DNA from: RHLJ01 sp963974345
GTDB taxonomy: Bacteria; Bacteroidota; Rhodothermia; Balneolales; Balneolaceae
Assembly: GCA_963974345.1 (NCBI GenBank)
Contig: CAXBBW010000001.1
Coordinates: 319,070-383,069 of the forward strand
DNA: 64,000 nt
Direction of reading: 5' to 3'
Part shown: piece by piece, positions 9,227 through 17,392 of the stretch
Layout: the number at the start of each line of letters is the position of its first letter
Numbering within the stretch: position 1 is the stretch's first letter
The notes under the pieces: model-generated
Seen by the model: the letters and a program-made list of their open reading frames with translations, nothing else
Databases searched by the model: none
What the model was told of the DNA's origin: nothing
Made by a program: the position numbers and the translations under genes

Positions 9227-10096
9227 ATGGCACAAAGAAATACACATAGAAAGAACAATTCTGATGACCATTTTGATTTAGATGGTTATATCAACGAAAA
9301 ATCAAACCCAGAGGTAGAATCAACTTCTGAAAATGTCGAGGGTGAAGGAAAGTCAAGTTGGTTAAAGAACTCAATGTTAATCTTTGGGTTCATTCTAATC
9401 AGCCTACTTTATTTCAATAATTGGAGCCCTAAACAAGTTTATGGTAATATTTTTGGAGTAGATGAATATCAAGAAAGATTTGAAGTTGTTCAGCAAGCTC
9501 CGAATAGCCCAAAAATAGTTTCGAATCTACCTTCATCTGAAAACATTGCAGGATTAGAAGAATTGAAGAGACTAGAAGAGCTAGAGCAACTTGGAAATCT
9601 AGAAGGTCTAGAAAGACTAAATGAACTAGAAAATCTAGGTGCTGAACTTGAAAGTTTAGAAGGATTGGAAGGATTAGAAAACTTAGAAAGTAGTTTAGAA
9701 GGATTAGAGAATTTAGGTGAATCAAATGAGCTTAGAAAATTTGCTTTGGAAACTGCAATGGAAGCTTTGAATGGAATTCAAGCATCCGGGCAATTTGGGA
9801 ATGAAATACAATTAGGCATCCAAGAAGCAATGAAAGAATTGGAGGCTCTTAACGAATTAGAAAACATCAAAGTAGAAAAGTTAGTAACTGATGCTACTCA
9901 TGTAAATTCATCGTTTACTGAATATTCAAATCAGTTAAATGAAATCGGTATTTCTAATAAATTCACGAACTCAGACATCCAAAAACTTCACCAAGCAAAT
10001 GTCCCGCCTTCTTTCCTACAACAATTGAACAACTTAAACCTACTTGAAAAACTTGCTGTTGATTCCATCATAGAAGCATCTAACTCAGAGAATTAA
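9227..10096 (+). CDS. Single-pass membrane repeat protein, array member 3 (Leu/Glu-rich insert, two repeat units)
   Basis: This 289-residue paralogue has DDHFDLDGYI (residues 13-22), a transmembrane helix (about 48-63) and the post-membrane motif NNWSPKQVYGNIF. It differs from its neighbours in the middle. Residues of about 108-166 are almost entirely Leu, Glu, Gly and Asn in a quasi-repeat of the type LEGLExL, predicted to be a long charged helix or coiled coil. Residues of about 170-215 continue as a helical region. Only two diverged copies of the 30-residue unit remain at the C-terminus (from about residue 233). Position in the operon and N-terminal conservation show that it belongs to the family. 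The Leu/Glu segment may have replaced the lost repeats as a spacer or oligomerisation module, which is inference. Confidence 0.78.
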   Translation: MAQRNTHRKNNSDDHFDLDGYINEKSNPEVESTSENVEGEGKSSWLKNSMLIFGFILISLLYFNNWSPKQVYGNIFGVDEYQERFEVVQQAPNSPKIVSNLPSSENIAGLEELKRLEELEQLGNLEGLERLNELENLGAELESLEGLEGLENLESSLEGLENLGESNELRKFALETAMEALNGIQASGQFGNEIQLGIQEAMKELEALNELENIKVEKLVTDATHVNSSFTEYSNQLNEIGISNKFTNSDIQKLHQANVPPSFLQQLNNLNLLEKLAVDSIIEASNSEN

Positions 10097-10106
10097 ACCT
10101 ATAATT

Positions 10107-11162
10107 ATGGCAAATCAAAGATTTCGAAACAGTGGTAGTGATTCAGATTTTGATCTGGATGAATATATTTATGAAAAATCTACCGAAGGAAACGAAGAAA
10201 TGTTTCCAGAAGAAGAAATTGATTATCCAAAACCTACTGCAAGACGAAATGTAGTCGCTATTTTGATTTTCAGTGCGATTGCTGGATTTTGGTTTCTTAC
10301 ATCTGGGCCAGCATCTATTTTTCTTTTTGATGACGATGGGGTTAACATTGAAGTGAATGTGCCAAATATTGAAGTTCCTGAACTTAGAAACTTTGCTCCC
10401 ATTCCTCCCCCTCCTCCAACCGTTGGAGAAATATCAACTGGCTACCTTGATTATCTTCAAGAAATAAATGAAACATTCCCTAATCAATTCTCCGGAAACT
10501 CTGTACAAGGATTATACAATGGTGGTGTGCCAATTGAATATTTGGTCAGTTTAAACGAGGCTGGATATCTTGATCAATTCTCTTACTCAGCAATTATTGG
10601 ACTATTTAACGGCGGAGTTCCTAATGAGTATTTAAATCAACTCGATGCCACAGGATATCTAGATGCCTTATCATACTCTGCTGTTATTGGACTTTATAAT
10701 GGTGGGGTTCCCACTGGTTATTTAGACTTAATGAATGAAGCTGGATATCTTGATCAATTATCTTATTCGGCAATTATTGGTCTTTACAACGGTGGGGTTA
10801 CAATTGATTACATAAATCAAATGGATGCAGCAGGTTATATGGATCAACTTTCCTATTCAGCAGTTATTGGATTATATAATGGAGGTGTTCCAATCTCTTA
10901 TTTAGATCAAATGAACGAAACTGGATATTTGGATGAGTTTTCGTACTCAGCGATTATTGGCTTTTTCAATGGTGATGTAACTATTGATTACCTAAATAGC
11001 CTTAATACTGCAGGTTTTTTGAATACATTTTCTTACTCAGGAATAATTGGACTTTATAACTCTGATGTCCCCGTTGAATTTCTTAAGATTCTTGATGATC
11101 GAGATTTACTTGCAGATATGAGTTACTCAGAAGTCATTCAAGCGTATAATGCTGATAATTGA
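10107..11162 (+). CDS. Single-pass membrane repeat protein, array member 4 (eight repeat units)
   Basis: This is the longest array member (351 residues). DSDFDLDEYI lies at residues 12-21, followed by an acidic stretch, a transmembrane helix (about 48-65) and a proline-rich linker with a run of five prolines (about 100-104). Eight repeat units run from residue 113 to the end; the six internal ones are exactly 30 residues. The core SYSAIIGLYNGGVP is nearly invariant, with the connecting helix YLDxLNEAGYLDQL. Codons differ between copies at silent sites, so the protein repeat is conserved without the DNA being recently copied. The unit resembles, from memory, the helical repeats of the GVTPEYIxxLRxxGY type found behind some M56/BlaR1-like domains, but no peptidase or cytosolic output domain is present here. 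It is the last gene of the operon; the next gene is convergent. Confidence 0.8.
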   Translation: MANQRFRNSGSDSDFDLDEYIYEKSTEGNEEMFPEEEIDYPKPTARRNVVAILIFSAIAGFWFLTSGPASIFLFDDDGVNIEVNVPNIEVPELRNFAPIPPPPPTVGEISTGYLDYLQEINETFPNQFSGNSVQGLYNGGVPIEYLVSLNEAGYLDQFSYSAIIGLFNGGVPNEYLNQLDATGYLDALSYSAVIGLYNGGVPTGYLDLMNEAGYLDQLSYSAIIGLYNGGVTIDYINQMDAAGYMDQLSYSAVIGLYNGGVPISYLDQMNETGYLDEFSYSAIIGFFNGDVTIDYLNSLNTAGFLNTFSYSGIIGLYNSDVPVEFLKILDDRDLLADMSYSEVIQAYNADN

Positions 11163-11394
11163 TAAATTTTAGTTTGATCTAAGCAATCCCTTTCAACGAT
11201 GCCATTCATCGTAAGTGGTGCGATATTCACACAATTGAGTTCCAGCTCGTTTTTAAGATTGGGCAGACTCTTCGCTTACTCTGTGAGTGAATAGATAAAA
11301 AAACCGATCCAAAAATTACCCTTGTTCCAAATATTTCTCAATGAATTATCTAACATCTAGATGTATGACAATGAAGGGTTTTATCCTGATCATA

Positions 11395-13182
11395 TTAACT
11401 AACAGCATCCATATCGAAGTCTCTGAACTGTAATTCATAAAGTCTACTGTATAGTCCGCCTAAAGAAAGAAGTTCTTGATGTGTTCCATCTTCAACAATT
11501 CCCCCTTTATCCATCACTAGAATGCGATCGGCATGTTGCACAGTTGAAAGACGATGAGCTATTACAAAAGTGGTTCTTCCTTTCATCAATCGATATAAAG
11601 CATCTTGGACTTGAGCTTCGGATTCTGAATCTAGTGAAGATGTTGCTTCATCTAATAACAATATTCGAGGGTCTTTAAGAATTGCACGGGCAATTGCTAA
11701 CCGTTGGCGTTGCCCCCCACTTAGCTTCACTCCTTTTTCACCGATCATCGCATTATAACTTTCTGGGATATCAGAAATAAAATCGTGGGCATTTGCATCT
11801 CTTGCAGCCGATTCAACTTCTTCATCGCTCGCATCTAGCTTTCCATACTTTATATTTTCTTTGATACTTGTTCCAAATAAATGCACCTCTTGTGGAACAA
11901 TAGAAATGTGCTCTCTTAACGATTTTACTTCCAGATTTTTAATTGAATTGCCATCAACTTTAATGCTTCCTTCCTGTGGATCATAAAATCTTGGGATTAG
12001 ATTCAATAAGGTTGTTTTTCCTGCGCCACTTGGTCCAACTAGCGCTATGGTTTGTCCTGCGTCAACTTCAAAAGAAATATCTTTAAGTATTGTTCGATCA
12101 TCTTCGTAAGCAAAAGTTAAGCCTTCTACTGAGATTTTTCCTTTTACATTTTCAAGAGTAATTGCATGTTCAGAATCTTGGATTTCTGGGATTTCTTCTA
12201 ACAATTCGAAGATACGTTCTGAAGCTCCAGCAGCTGTATTCACGGCAGTATATAATCTAGAAGTCTGACTAATTGATCGCGAAATATTTAGCGCATAAAT
12301 GATAAATGCCACCAAATCTCCAGCCGTAAGACGATCTGCGAGTACTTCCTTCCCTCCATACCAGAAAATCACAACTAACGTACCCATAAACATGATTCCA
12401 ACGCCAGACCAGAAAAACTGAGTGAGTACAACTTTTCGTCGAACGGTTAAAAATAATTTTTCTATAGCAGATGAGTAACGTTCTACTTCGTAGTCTTCCC
12501 TAACAAATGCTTTTACTAATCGAACAGCTCCTAAAGCATCTTCAGCTACAGCCGTAGAATCTGCTAATTCATCTTGAATTCCCCGAGATAGTTTTCTGAT
12601 TTTTTGTCCAAAATAACGCGTTGCTATAGTAACGAACGGAACCGTAGCAAAAATTACTGCGCTTAATCTCCAATTTAATACAACCATTAATGAAACAGAG
12701 CCAACCATTGAAAAAGTTATCGTGAGCAGTTGTGGAAGAGAATCGGTGAGTGCAGTACGAATAGATCCAACATCATTGGTTAAGCGGGAAGTAATTTCTC
12801 CAAGTCTTCGCTCAGCAAAAAAGCGGAATCCAAGTCGGTGCAGATGCTCATATACTTTTTTACGCAGATCAGTTACTACACGTTCACCAACCCATTCCAA
12901 ATGATAATTTCCCATAAAAGTGAAAAAGGCTTGTAGGATGAATAATCCCATCAAACCGACAGCAAGAATATTTAATAAACCAGAATTTCCTTCTTCAAAA
13001 ACTGCATCTAGTAACTCTCTAAGACCTAATGGAACCGATAACCAAATTCCAGAACCGATTAAAACTACCACTGTTGCAAAATAGAATCGCTTTCGATACG
13101 GCTTACTTAAAGCAAAGATTTTTACCAGCGTTTCTTTAAGGCTTTTCAAACCTCTTTTATCATTTTCCTCATTTTTACTCAT
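11395..13182 (-). CDS. ABC exporter half-transporter (MsbA/BmrA-like, membrane plus ATPase domains)
   Basis: This 595-residue protein has six predicted transmembrane helices in residues of about 33-310 and a nucleotide-binding domain in about 345-585. Walker A is GPSGAGKTT (383-391), the signature is LSGGQRQRLAIARA, Walker B is ILLLDEATSSLDS, and the switch histidine lies in VIAHRLSTVQ. All catalytic motifs are intact. Such homodimeric type IV exporters move lipids, lipid A precursors, drugs or peptides out of the inner membrane; the substrate is not evident. It stands alone, convergent with the repeat-protein operon and divergent from nfeD, with 93 bp between the two starts. Confidence 0.9.
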   Translation of the reverse strand: MSKNEENDKRGLKSLKETLVKIFALSKPYRKRFYFATVVVLIGSGIWLSVPLGLRELLDAVFEEGNSGLLNILAVGLMGLFILQAFFTFMGNYHLEWVGERVVTDLRKKVYEHLHRLGFRFFAERRLGEITSRLTNDVGSIRTALTDSLPQLLTITFSMVGSVSLMVVLNWRLSAVIFATVPFVTIATRYFGQKIRKLSRGIQDELADSTAVAEDALGAVRLVKAFVREDYEVERYSSAIEKLFLTVRRKVVLTQFFWSGVGIMFMGTLVVIFWYGGKEVLADRLTAGDLVAFIIYALNISRSISQTSRLYTAVNTAAGASERIFELLEEIPEIQDSEHAITLENVKGKISVEGLTFAYEDDRTILKDISFEVDAGQTIALVGPSGAGKTTLLNLIPRFYDPQEGSIKVDGNSIKNLEVKSLREHISIVPQEVHLFGTSIKENIKYGKLDASDEEVESAARDANAHDFISDIPESYNAMIGEKGVKLSGGQRQRLAIARAILKDPRILLLDEATSSLDSESEAQVQDALYRLMKGRTTFVIAHRLSTVQHADRILVMDKGGIVEDGTHQELLSLGGLYSRLYELQFRDFDMDAVS

Positions 13183-13275
13183 GTAGATAATTTGGCAAAT
13201 ATAATGCCAAGTATTTGAGATTTTTTCCTCTCAATTTGCTATCTATCAACCAATAGAAATGAGAGTTAAATAATC

Positions 13276-13770
13276 ATGGACGGAGACACACTTACCTGGA
13301 TTTTTTTGGTTGGCGGAATTATACTCATGGCGCTCGAATGGGCGATACCAAGTGGTATAGCTGTGATCTTAGGATTCAGCGGATTACTAGTTGGTGCAAT
13401 TCGGTTTCTTGGATTACTCAATGATCCAGTAACTGCAACTTTGGCATGGGTTATAGCCTCTGCTCTGCTTGCCGTTGTATCTCTACCAATTTTGAAAAAA
13501 TATTTTGGGGGTGAAAGCTCTTCTAAATTTGCCGATGAAGATTATGAAGCTATGGATCAAATAGTGGATGTAATTGACGCCATAGATGAACAGACTAATG
13601 AAGGAAGAATTCGATTTCAAGGAATTTCATGGCAAGCACGATCCTTAGATGGAGACATTCCGTCTGGTACACAGGTTCGAATCAAATACAGAGATAATAC
13701 TACCTGGGTTGTAGAACCCGTTGAAAAACTCGATACTCCCAATACACAAAGACTCAAACAATCAAATTAA
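13276..13770 (+). CDS. NfeD-family membrane protein (short form)
   Basis: This 164-residue protein has two to three hydrophobic segments in residues of about 7-80 (FLVGGIILMALEWAIPSGIA and following) and a C-terminal soluble beta-rich domain from about 105 to 155 containing GRIRFQGISWQARS, the typical NfeD OB-fold strand pattern. It lacks the ClpP-like serine protease domain of long NfeD proteins. Short NfeD proteins are usually encoded next to a stomatin/SPFH protein and are thought to assist its assembly in membrane microdomains. Here two SPFH genes follow at 8 and 2 bp spacing, which supports this assignment and a three-gene operon. Confidence 0.87.
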   Translation: MDGDTLTWIFLVGGIILMALEWAIPSGIAVILGFSGLLVGAIRFLGLLNDPVTATLAWVIASALLAVVSLPILKKYFGGESSSKFADEDYEAMDQIVDVIDAIDEQTNEGRIRFQGISWQARSLDGDIPSGTQVRIKYRDNTTWVVEPVEKLDTPNTQRLKQSN

Positions 13771-13777
13771 AGACATC

Positions 13778-14704
13778 ATGTTTTGGACAGCGACTTTAAT
13801 CACACTTGTGGTAACGTATTTTATAATAACTCGGCTTTTTATCATTGTAGAATTTCGAGAAGAAGTAATTCAGGAACGCCTCGGTAAATTCAAAAAAAAT
13901 CTTAAACCGGGATTTCATTTTCTCGTTCCTTTTGTTGATCGACCTGCATACAGCCGTGAAATGCGTGAACAAGTTCTGGATGTTCCAAGTCAAACCTGTA
14001 TCACTAAAGACAATATTGAAGTAGCGGTAGATGGATTAGTGTACATTAAAGTGATGGATGCCTACAAAGCCAGTTATGGGATTTCAAATTATCAGGCAGC
14101 AGCAGTAAACCTTGCCCAAACTACCATGCGAAGTGAAGTTGGTAAAATTACGCTTGATGATACGTTCTCAGAGCGAGAAATGATGAATGAAAATATCGTT
14201 CGTGAAATTGATAAAGCTGCTGATCCCTGGGGAATAAAAGTACTTAGATATGAAATCAAGAACATCCGTCCTTCTAATGAAATTGTAGATACAATGGAAA
14301 AACAGATGGAAGCTGAACGTGAGAAACGAGCTGAAATCGTACATTCTGAAGGATTTAGACAAGCTAGAATCAATGAATCTGAAGGCGAGCAAGAAAGTCA
14401 GGTACTAGTTTCAGAAGCAAGCCGACAAAAACGAATTAACGAAGCAAAAGGTAAGGCCCAAGAAATTGAACTAGTTGCAACTGCCACAGCAAATGGGATT
14501 CAACGCATTGCTGAAGCCATGCGAAAACCAGGAGGTGAACTTGCTGTTAAAACGAAGCTTGTTGAACAATACATTGAGCAATTTGGGAATATACTTGAAC
14601 GGTCTCAAATATCAGTTCTACCAACTGAGACTGCAAATCTAAAAACATTTTTTGAAGGTGTGAGCAAAGTCAGCGACCACACTAAAAATCAAGAGGGGAA
14701 ATAA
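13778..14704 (+). CDS. SPFH/band 7 (stomatin-like) membrane protein, first copy
   Basis: This 309-residue protein has one N-terminal membrane anchor (about residues 3-22, MFWTATLITLVVTYFIITRL), then the SPFH domain beginning ERLGKFKKNLKPGFHFLVPF and containing QTCITKDNIEVAVDGLVYI, followed by a long charged helical coiled-coil region (about 180-265). The start at 13778 is chosen because the longer in-frame start at 13721 would overlap the end of nfeD and place charged residues before the anchor. Family members form large membrane-bound rings and organise membrane microdomains, often controlling proteases. This is the first of two paralogues in tandem after nfeD. Confidence 0.88.
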   Translation: MFWTATLITLVVTYFIITRLFIIVEFREEVIQERLGKFKKNLKPGFHFLVPFVDRPAYSREMREQVLDVPSQTCITKDNIEVAVDGLVYIKVMDAYKASYGISNYQAAAVNLAQTTMRSEVGKITLDDTFSEREMMNENIVREIDKAADPWGIKVLRYEIKNIRPSNEIVDTMEKQMEAEREKRAEIVHSEGFRQARINESEGEQESQVLVSEASRQKRINEAKGKAQEIELVATATANGIQRIAEAMRKPGGELAVKTKLVEQYIEQFGNILERSQISVLPTETANLKTFFEGVSKVSDHTKNQEGK

Positions 14705-14706
14705 TA

Positions 14707-15654
14707 ATGGAATTTTTTGAGATTATAGAAAACATCAGTTTTGGTTTAGTAATGGCTTTCATTTTGTACATTTTGTTCAAAGTGATCAAGTCTTTTCGTT
14801 TGGTTCCCAATCAATTTGCTTATATCGTTGAACGACTTGGGAATTACCATAAAACACTTGCCCCAGGGTTTCATGCACTTATCCCTTTTTTAGACAAAGT
14901 AGTTTATAAGCAAGATTTACGTGAAGAAACGATTGAAGTAGAGCCACAGGAATGTTTCACTAAAGACAACGTAAAAGTTGAAGTAGATGGAGTTATTTAT
15001 CTAAGTGTGATGGATCCTGTAAATGCAAGTTATGGGGTTACCAATTATCGATATGCTGCAATTCAATTAGCACAAACTACAACACGTTCGGTTATTGGTT
15101 TAATGGATTTAGACGAGACCTTCGAAGAACGTGCTAAAATGAGTAAAGAAGTAGTAAGCGTACTTAGTGAACTTGAATTACCATGGGGAATGAAAGTCCA
15201 TCGCTATGAAATCAAGAATATTATTACCCCTAGAACGGTTCAAAAAGCAATGGAACGTCAAATGACTGCTGAACGGGATCGAAGAGCTGTAATCGCTAAA
15301 TCTGAAGGAGTGAAAGGTTCTAAAGTAAATGATGCCGAAGGTGTAAGAGCAGAAATGATCAATATTTCTGAGGCCGAAATGCAACGTCAAATTAATGAAG
15401 CTCAAGGATTGGCTCAAGAAATTGAATCTATTGCCGAAGCCACCGCCGTTTCGATAGAAAAAATTGCTGATGCTCTCTCCCAACCCATGGGAGCTGAAGC
15501 TATGCAACTTCGACTAGCAGAAAAATACCTAGGTAAACTTAGAGGACTTGGTCGCGAAGAAAACCAGATTATAATTCCTCAAGACATTTCAAATTTTGAT
15601 GCAGTTATGAAAGGCTTGGACTTATCAGAATTAAAGGAATCGACTAAAAAATAA
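14707..15654 (+). CDS. SPFH/band 7 (stomatin-like) membrane protein, second copy
   Basis: This 315-residue paralogue of the preceding gene shares membrane anchor, SPFH domain (ERLGNYHKTLAPGFHALIPF, then PQECFTKDNVKVEVDGVIYL) and coiled-coil tail (KAMERQMTAERDRRAVIAKS) in the same order. The two copies are clearly homologous throughout but well diverged, so the duplication is not recent. The start lies 2 bp after the stop of the first copy, implying translational coupling and likely hetero-oligomer formation, as known for HflK/HflC-type pairs. It is closest by eye to QmcA/paraslipin-type SPFH proteins. It is convergent with the M23 peptidase gene. Confidence 0.88.
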   Translation: MEFFEIIENISFGLVMAFILYILFKVIKSFRLVPNQFAYIVERLGNYHKTLAPGFHALIPFLDKVVYKQDLREETIEVEPQECFTKDNVKVEVDGVIYLSVMDPVNASYGVTNYRYAAIQLAQTTTRSVIGLMDLDETFEERAKMSKEVVSVLSELELPWGMKVHRYEIKNIITPRTVQKAMERQMTAERDRRAVIAKSEGVKGSKVNDAEGVRAEMINISEAEMQRQINEAQGLAQEIESIAEATAVSIEKIADALSQPMGAEAMQLRLAEKYLGKLRGLGREENQIIIPQDISNFDAVMKGLDLSELKESTKK

Positions 15655-15719
15655 TTCGGATTAAGAATTACGGATATCAAGCAAAGTTTCTTTATTCGTA
15701 ATTCAAAAAATCATACTTC

Positions 15720-16529
15720 TTAAAGTGCCTTATAGCCCTCTTCTTCTTTTAATGTAATGGTACCCTTTCGAGTTTTAAACTTGGTTGGTATTGTTATAAA
15801 CTCACCACCCTGAACGGCTTTTTTCACATTAAAATGAAGATGAGGTCCTGTAACGTAACCTGTTGCACCCGAGTAACCTAGTAATTGCCCTGTTCTAATT
15901 CTTTGACCAATGCTAACGATTACTCCGTTTTCTTTCAGATGCGAATATTCTGAGAAGGTTCCATCGTTATGAGCAACCGTAACATAATTCGCTTTATCAA
16001 TAAAATATTCGGTTGAACCACCTTCCGAAAATGACTCTTTGAGATCAACAACAACACCAGATCGGGCAGAATAAATCTCCGTTCCTTCAGGAATATCGAA
16101 ATCGATGGAATAGGCTATTCTACCAGAGTGTGAGAAATCACCATTGTACCCTTGAGCTACCACCGCTTCGGTTCCAAGTCGATATGGTAATCGGTAGGCA
16201 TAATTATCGGTATGATCTGCAAAAATACTTCCCATATAATAGGAATAATTGGTTGTGAATCCCCACTTCTTAGTTCCATCAACAAGGCTTAACTCTAAAA
16301 GTATAACATCAGCTTTTGCAGCAATTGCAGTGGTAAAAGGAAGTCGCTTCGAAGATTTTAAATTGTCTAACACAATATTCAACTCAAGCGTTATGGCATA
16401 TTCATTTAGATTTCGAGCATGCACCTCTATACTATTTTCTTTTTCAACGGTGTATACCTCAACCGTAGGTTCCTCTTGAAAGGAAGTAACGTTGATTAAC
16501 AAGGCGATAAGGATTGGAATCATTTTCAT
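15720..16529 (-). CDS. Secreted M23-family metallopeptidase (LytM/lysostaphin-type)
   Basis: The ATG at 16529 gives a 269-residue protein starting MKMIPILIALLINVTS, a short signal peptide; the longer frame from 16547 would need a TTG start. The N-terminal 100 or so residues are a beta-rich domain of unknown family. The C-terminal M23 domain shows the zinc ligands in HSGRIAYSID (first His and Asp) and in GPHLHF (the HxH motif), plus the typical AHNDGTFSEYSHLKENG segment between them. All ligands expected for an active peptidoglycan endopeptidase are present. The likely role is cleavage of cell-wall cross-bridges in the periplasm. It is divergently transcribed from the sigma-factor gene across about 65 bp. 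Confidence 0.88.
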   Translation of the reverse strand: MKMIPILIALLINVTSFQEEPTVEVYTVEKENSIEVHARNLNEYAITLELNIVLDNLKSSKRLPFTTAIAAKADVILLELSLVDGTKKWGFTTNYSYYMGSIFADHTDNYAYRLPYRLGTEAVVAQGYNGDFSHSGRIAYSIDFDIPEGTEIYSARSGVVVDLKESFSEGGSTEYFIDKANYVTVAHNDGTFSEYSHLKENGVIVSIGQRIRTGQLLGYSGATGYVTGPHLHFNVKKAVQGGEFITIPTKFKTRKGTITLKEEEGYKAL

Positions 16530-16594
16530 AGATAAAAATGTAGGCAATCTGTTTTAATTTTGTGCAATTCAAAAGGGAGAATGTATATTTGGGG

Positions 16595-17179
16595 ATGAAT
16601 ATGTATGTACTGTATTTACTATTTCTACTGGCAGTTCGGGGATTACCAGACCATGATGATCCAGAATTGTTGCGCGCGATTAAAAATGGCGATCATGGAG
16701 CTTTTAAAAAGTTCTTTGAAAAGCATCACTCCTATCTTTATCATTTTTTGTTGAAAAAGGGAATTTCGGAGCAACAAGCTGAAGATTTAGTTCAACAAGC
16801 TTTTGTTATGATTTGGGAAAAGCGAGCTCAAATTGATGAAACCAAATCTCTCAAAGCCTTCCTCTTCCGAATTGCCTATACCCGAATGTTGAATGTATTC
16901 CGCGATACAGCCAAGTTTGATGATAACGCAGATCTAACTACCGAAGAAGGCGAAATATCAACCGAAAAAGCTATTGAAACCCAAGAATTAGGAAAAGCTA
17001 TTGAAGCTTCAATTTCCTCAATGCCCGAAAAACGACAAGCGGTATTTCGATTATGCTTTATTCAGGAATTCACCTATAAAGATGCTGCTGAGTTTCTAGA
17101 AGTCTCCGTGAAAACGATTGAGAACCATATGGGATTAGCGTTGAAAGAGTTGCGAGGTAAGTTAGAAAGATTTAGGTAG
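16595..17179 (+). CDS. ECF-type RNA polymerase sigma factor (FecI-like)
   Basis: Region 2 is clear (YLYHFLLKKGISEQQAEDLV then QQAFVMIWEKRAQIDETKS), as is region 4 with its helix-turn-helix (FTYKDAAEFLEVSVKTIENH). The spacing and the MPEKRQAVFRL opening of region 4 match Bacteroidota FecI-like sigma factors, which direct polymerase to genes controlled by a membrane anti-sigma FecR. The start is uncertain: the frame extends to a GTG at 16562, with ATGs at 16595 and 16601. Any of these adds an unusual hydrophobic N-terminus (MYVLYLLFLLAVRG) before the DHDDPELLRAIKNG start of region 2; no later in-frame ATG exists. The nearest FecR gene is 4.1 kb away at 21292, so pairing with it is inference. 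Confidence 0.82.
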   Translation: MNMYVLYLLFLLAVRGLPDHDDPELLRAIKNGDHGAFKKFFEKHHSYLYHFLLKKGISEQQAEDLVQQAFVMIWEKRAQIDETKSLKAFLFRIAYTRMLNVFRDTAKFDDNADLTTEEGEISTEKAIETQELGKAIEASISSMPEKRQAVFRLCFIQEFTYKDAAEFLEVSVKTIENHMGLALKELRGKLERFR

Positions 17180-17196
17180 CTATCCCCTTCCTTGGG

Positions 17197-17301
17197 ACAT
17201 CCTGAACTCGTTTTAGGATCTGTGGAGAACAAAAGCTTTGTCTATTCAAATCTTTAATCAACGAATCAATCCCTAAAGATGCTGAATCAAGTTCAGAATG
17301 A
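17197..17301. repeat. REP-like inverted pair
   Basis: Two 25-bp arms at 17197-17221 and 17277-17301 are imperfect inverted copies of each other (about 19 of 25 positions agree by eye). Each arm is itself a small palindrome of the CTGAA-N5-TTCAG type. The arrangement, about 55 bp between arms in a non-coding region, is that of paired REP elements. It lies just after the sigma-factor stop. No transposase is nearby. Confidence 0.5.
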
Positions 17302-17392
17302 AAGTACTTAAAAAAGTTCTACACTTTATTTATTACCTGGTTTATATGAAATCACGATATTTCAAGTTTGTAACCTGACTGTTATTGAGTAG

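Noticed and set aside
10443..11159. 90-bp tandem DNA repeats read as a CRISPR-like array
   Set aside because: The periodicity is protein coding (30 residues), frame is kept throughout, and the copies vary at silent sites; no spacers or cas genes exist.
11163..11394. Possible small RNA or element after the repeat-array operon
   Set aside because: Only a 6-bp hairpin (ACGATG/CATCGT) and no T run were seen; no frame of note. Nothing supportable.
15665..15704. GAATTACG / CGTAATTC inverted repeat between the convergent SPFH and M23 genes as terminator
   Set aside because: It has only an 8-bp AT-rich stem with a 24-nt loop and no T run; too weak to call.
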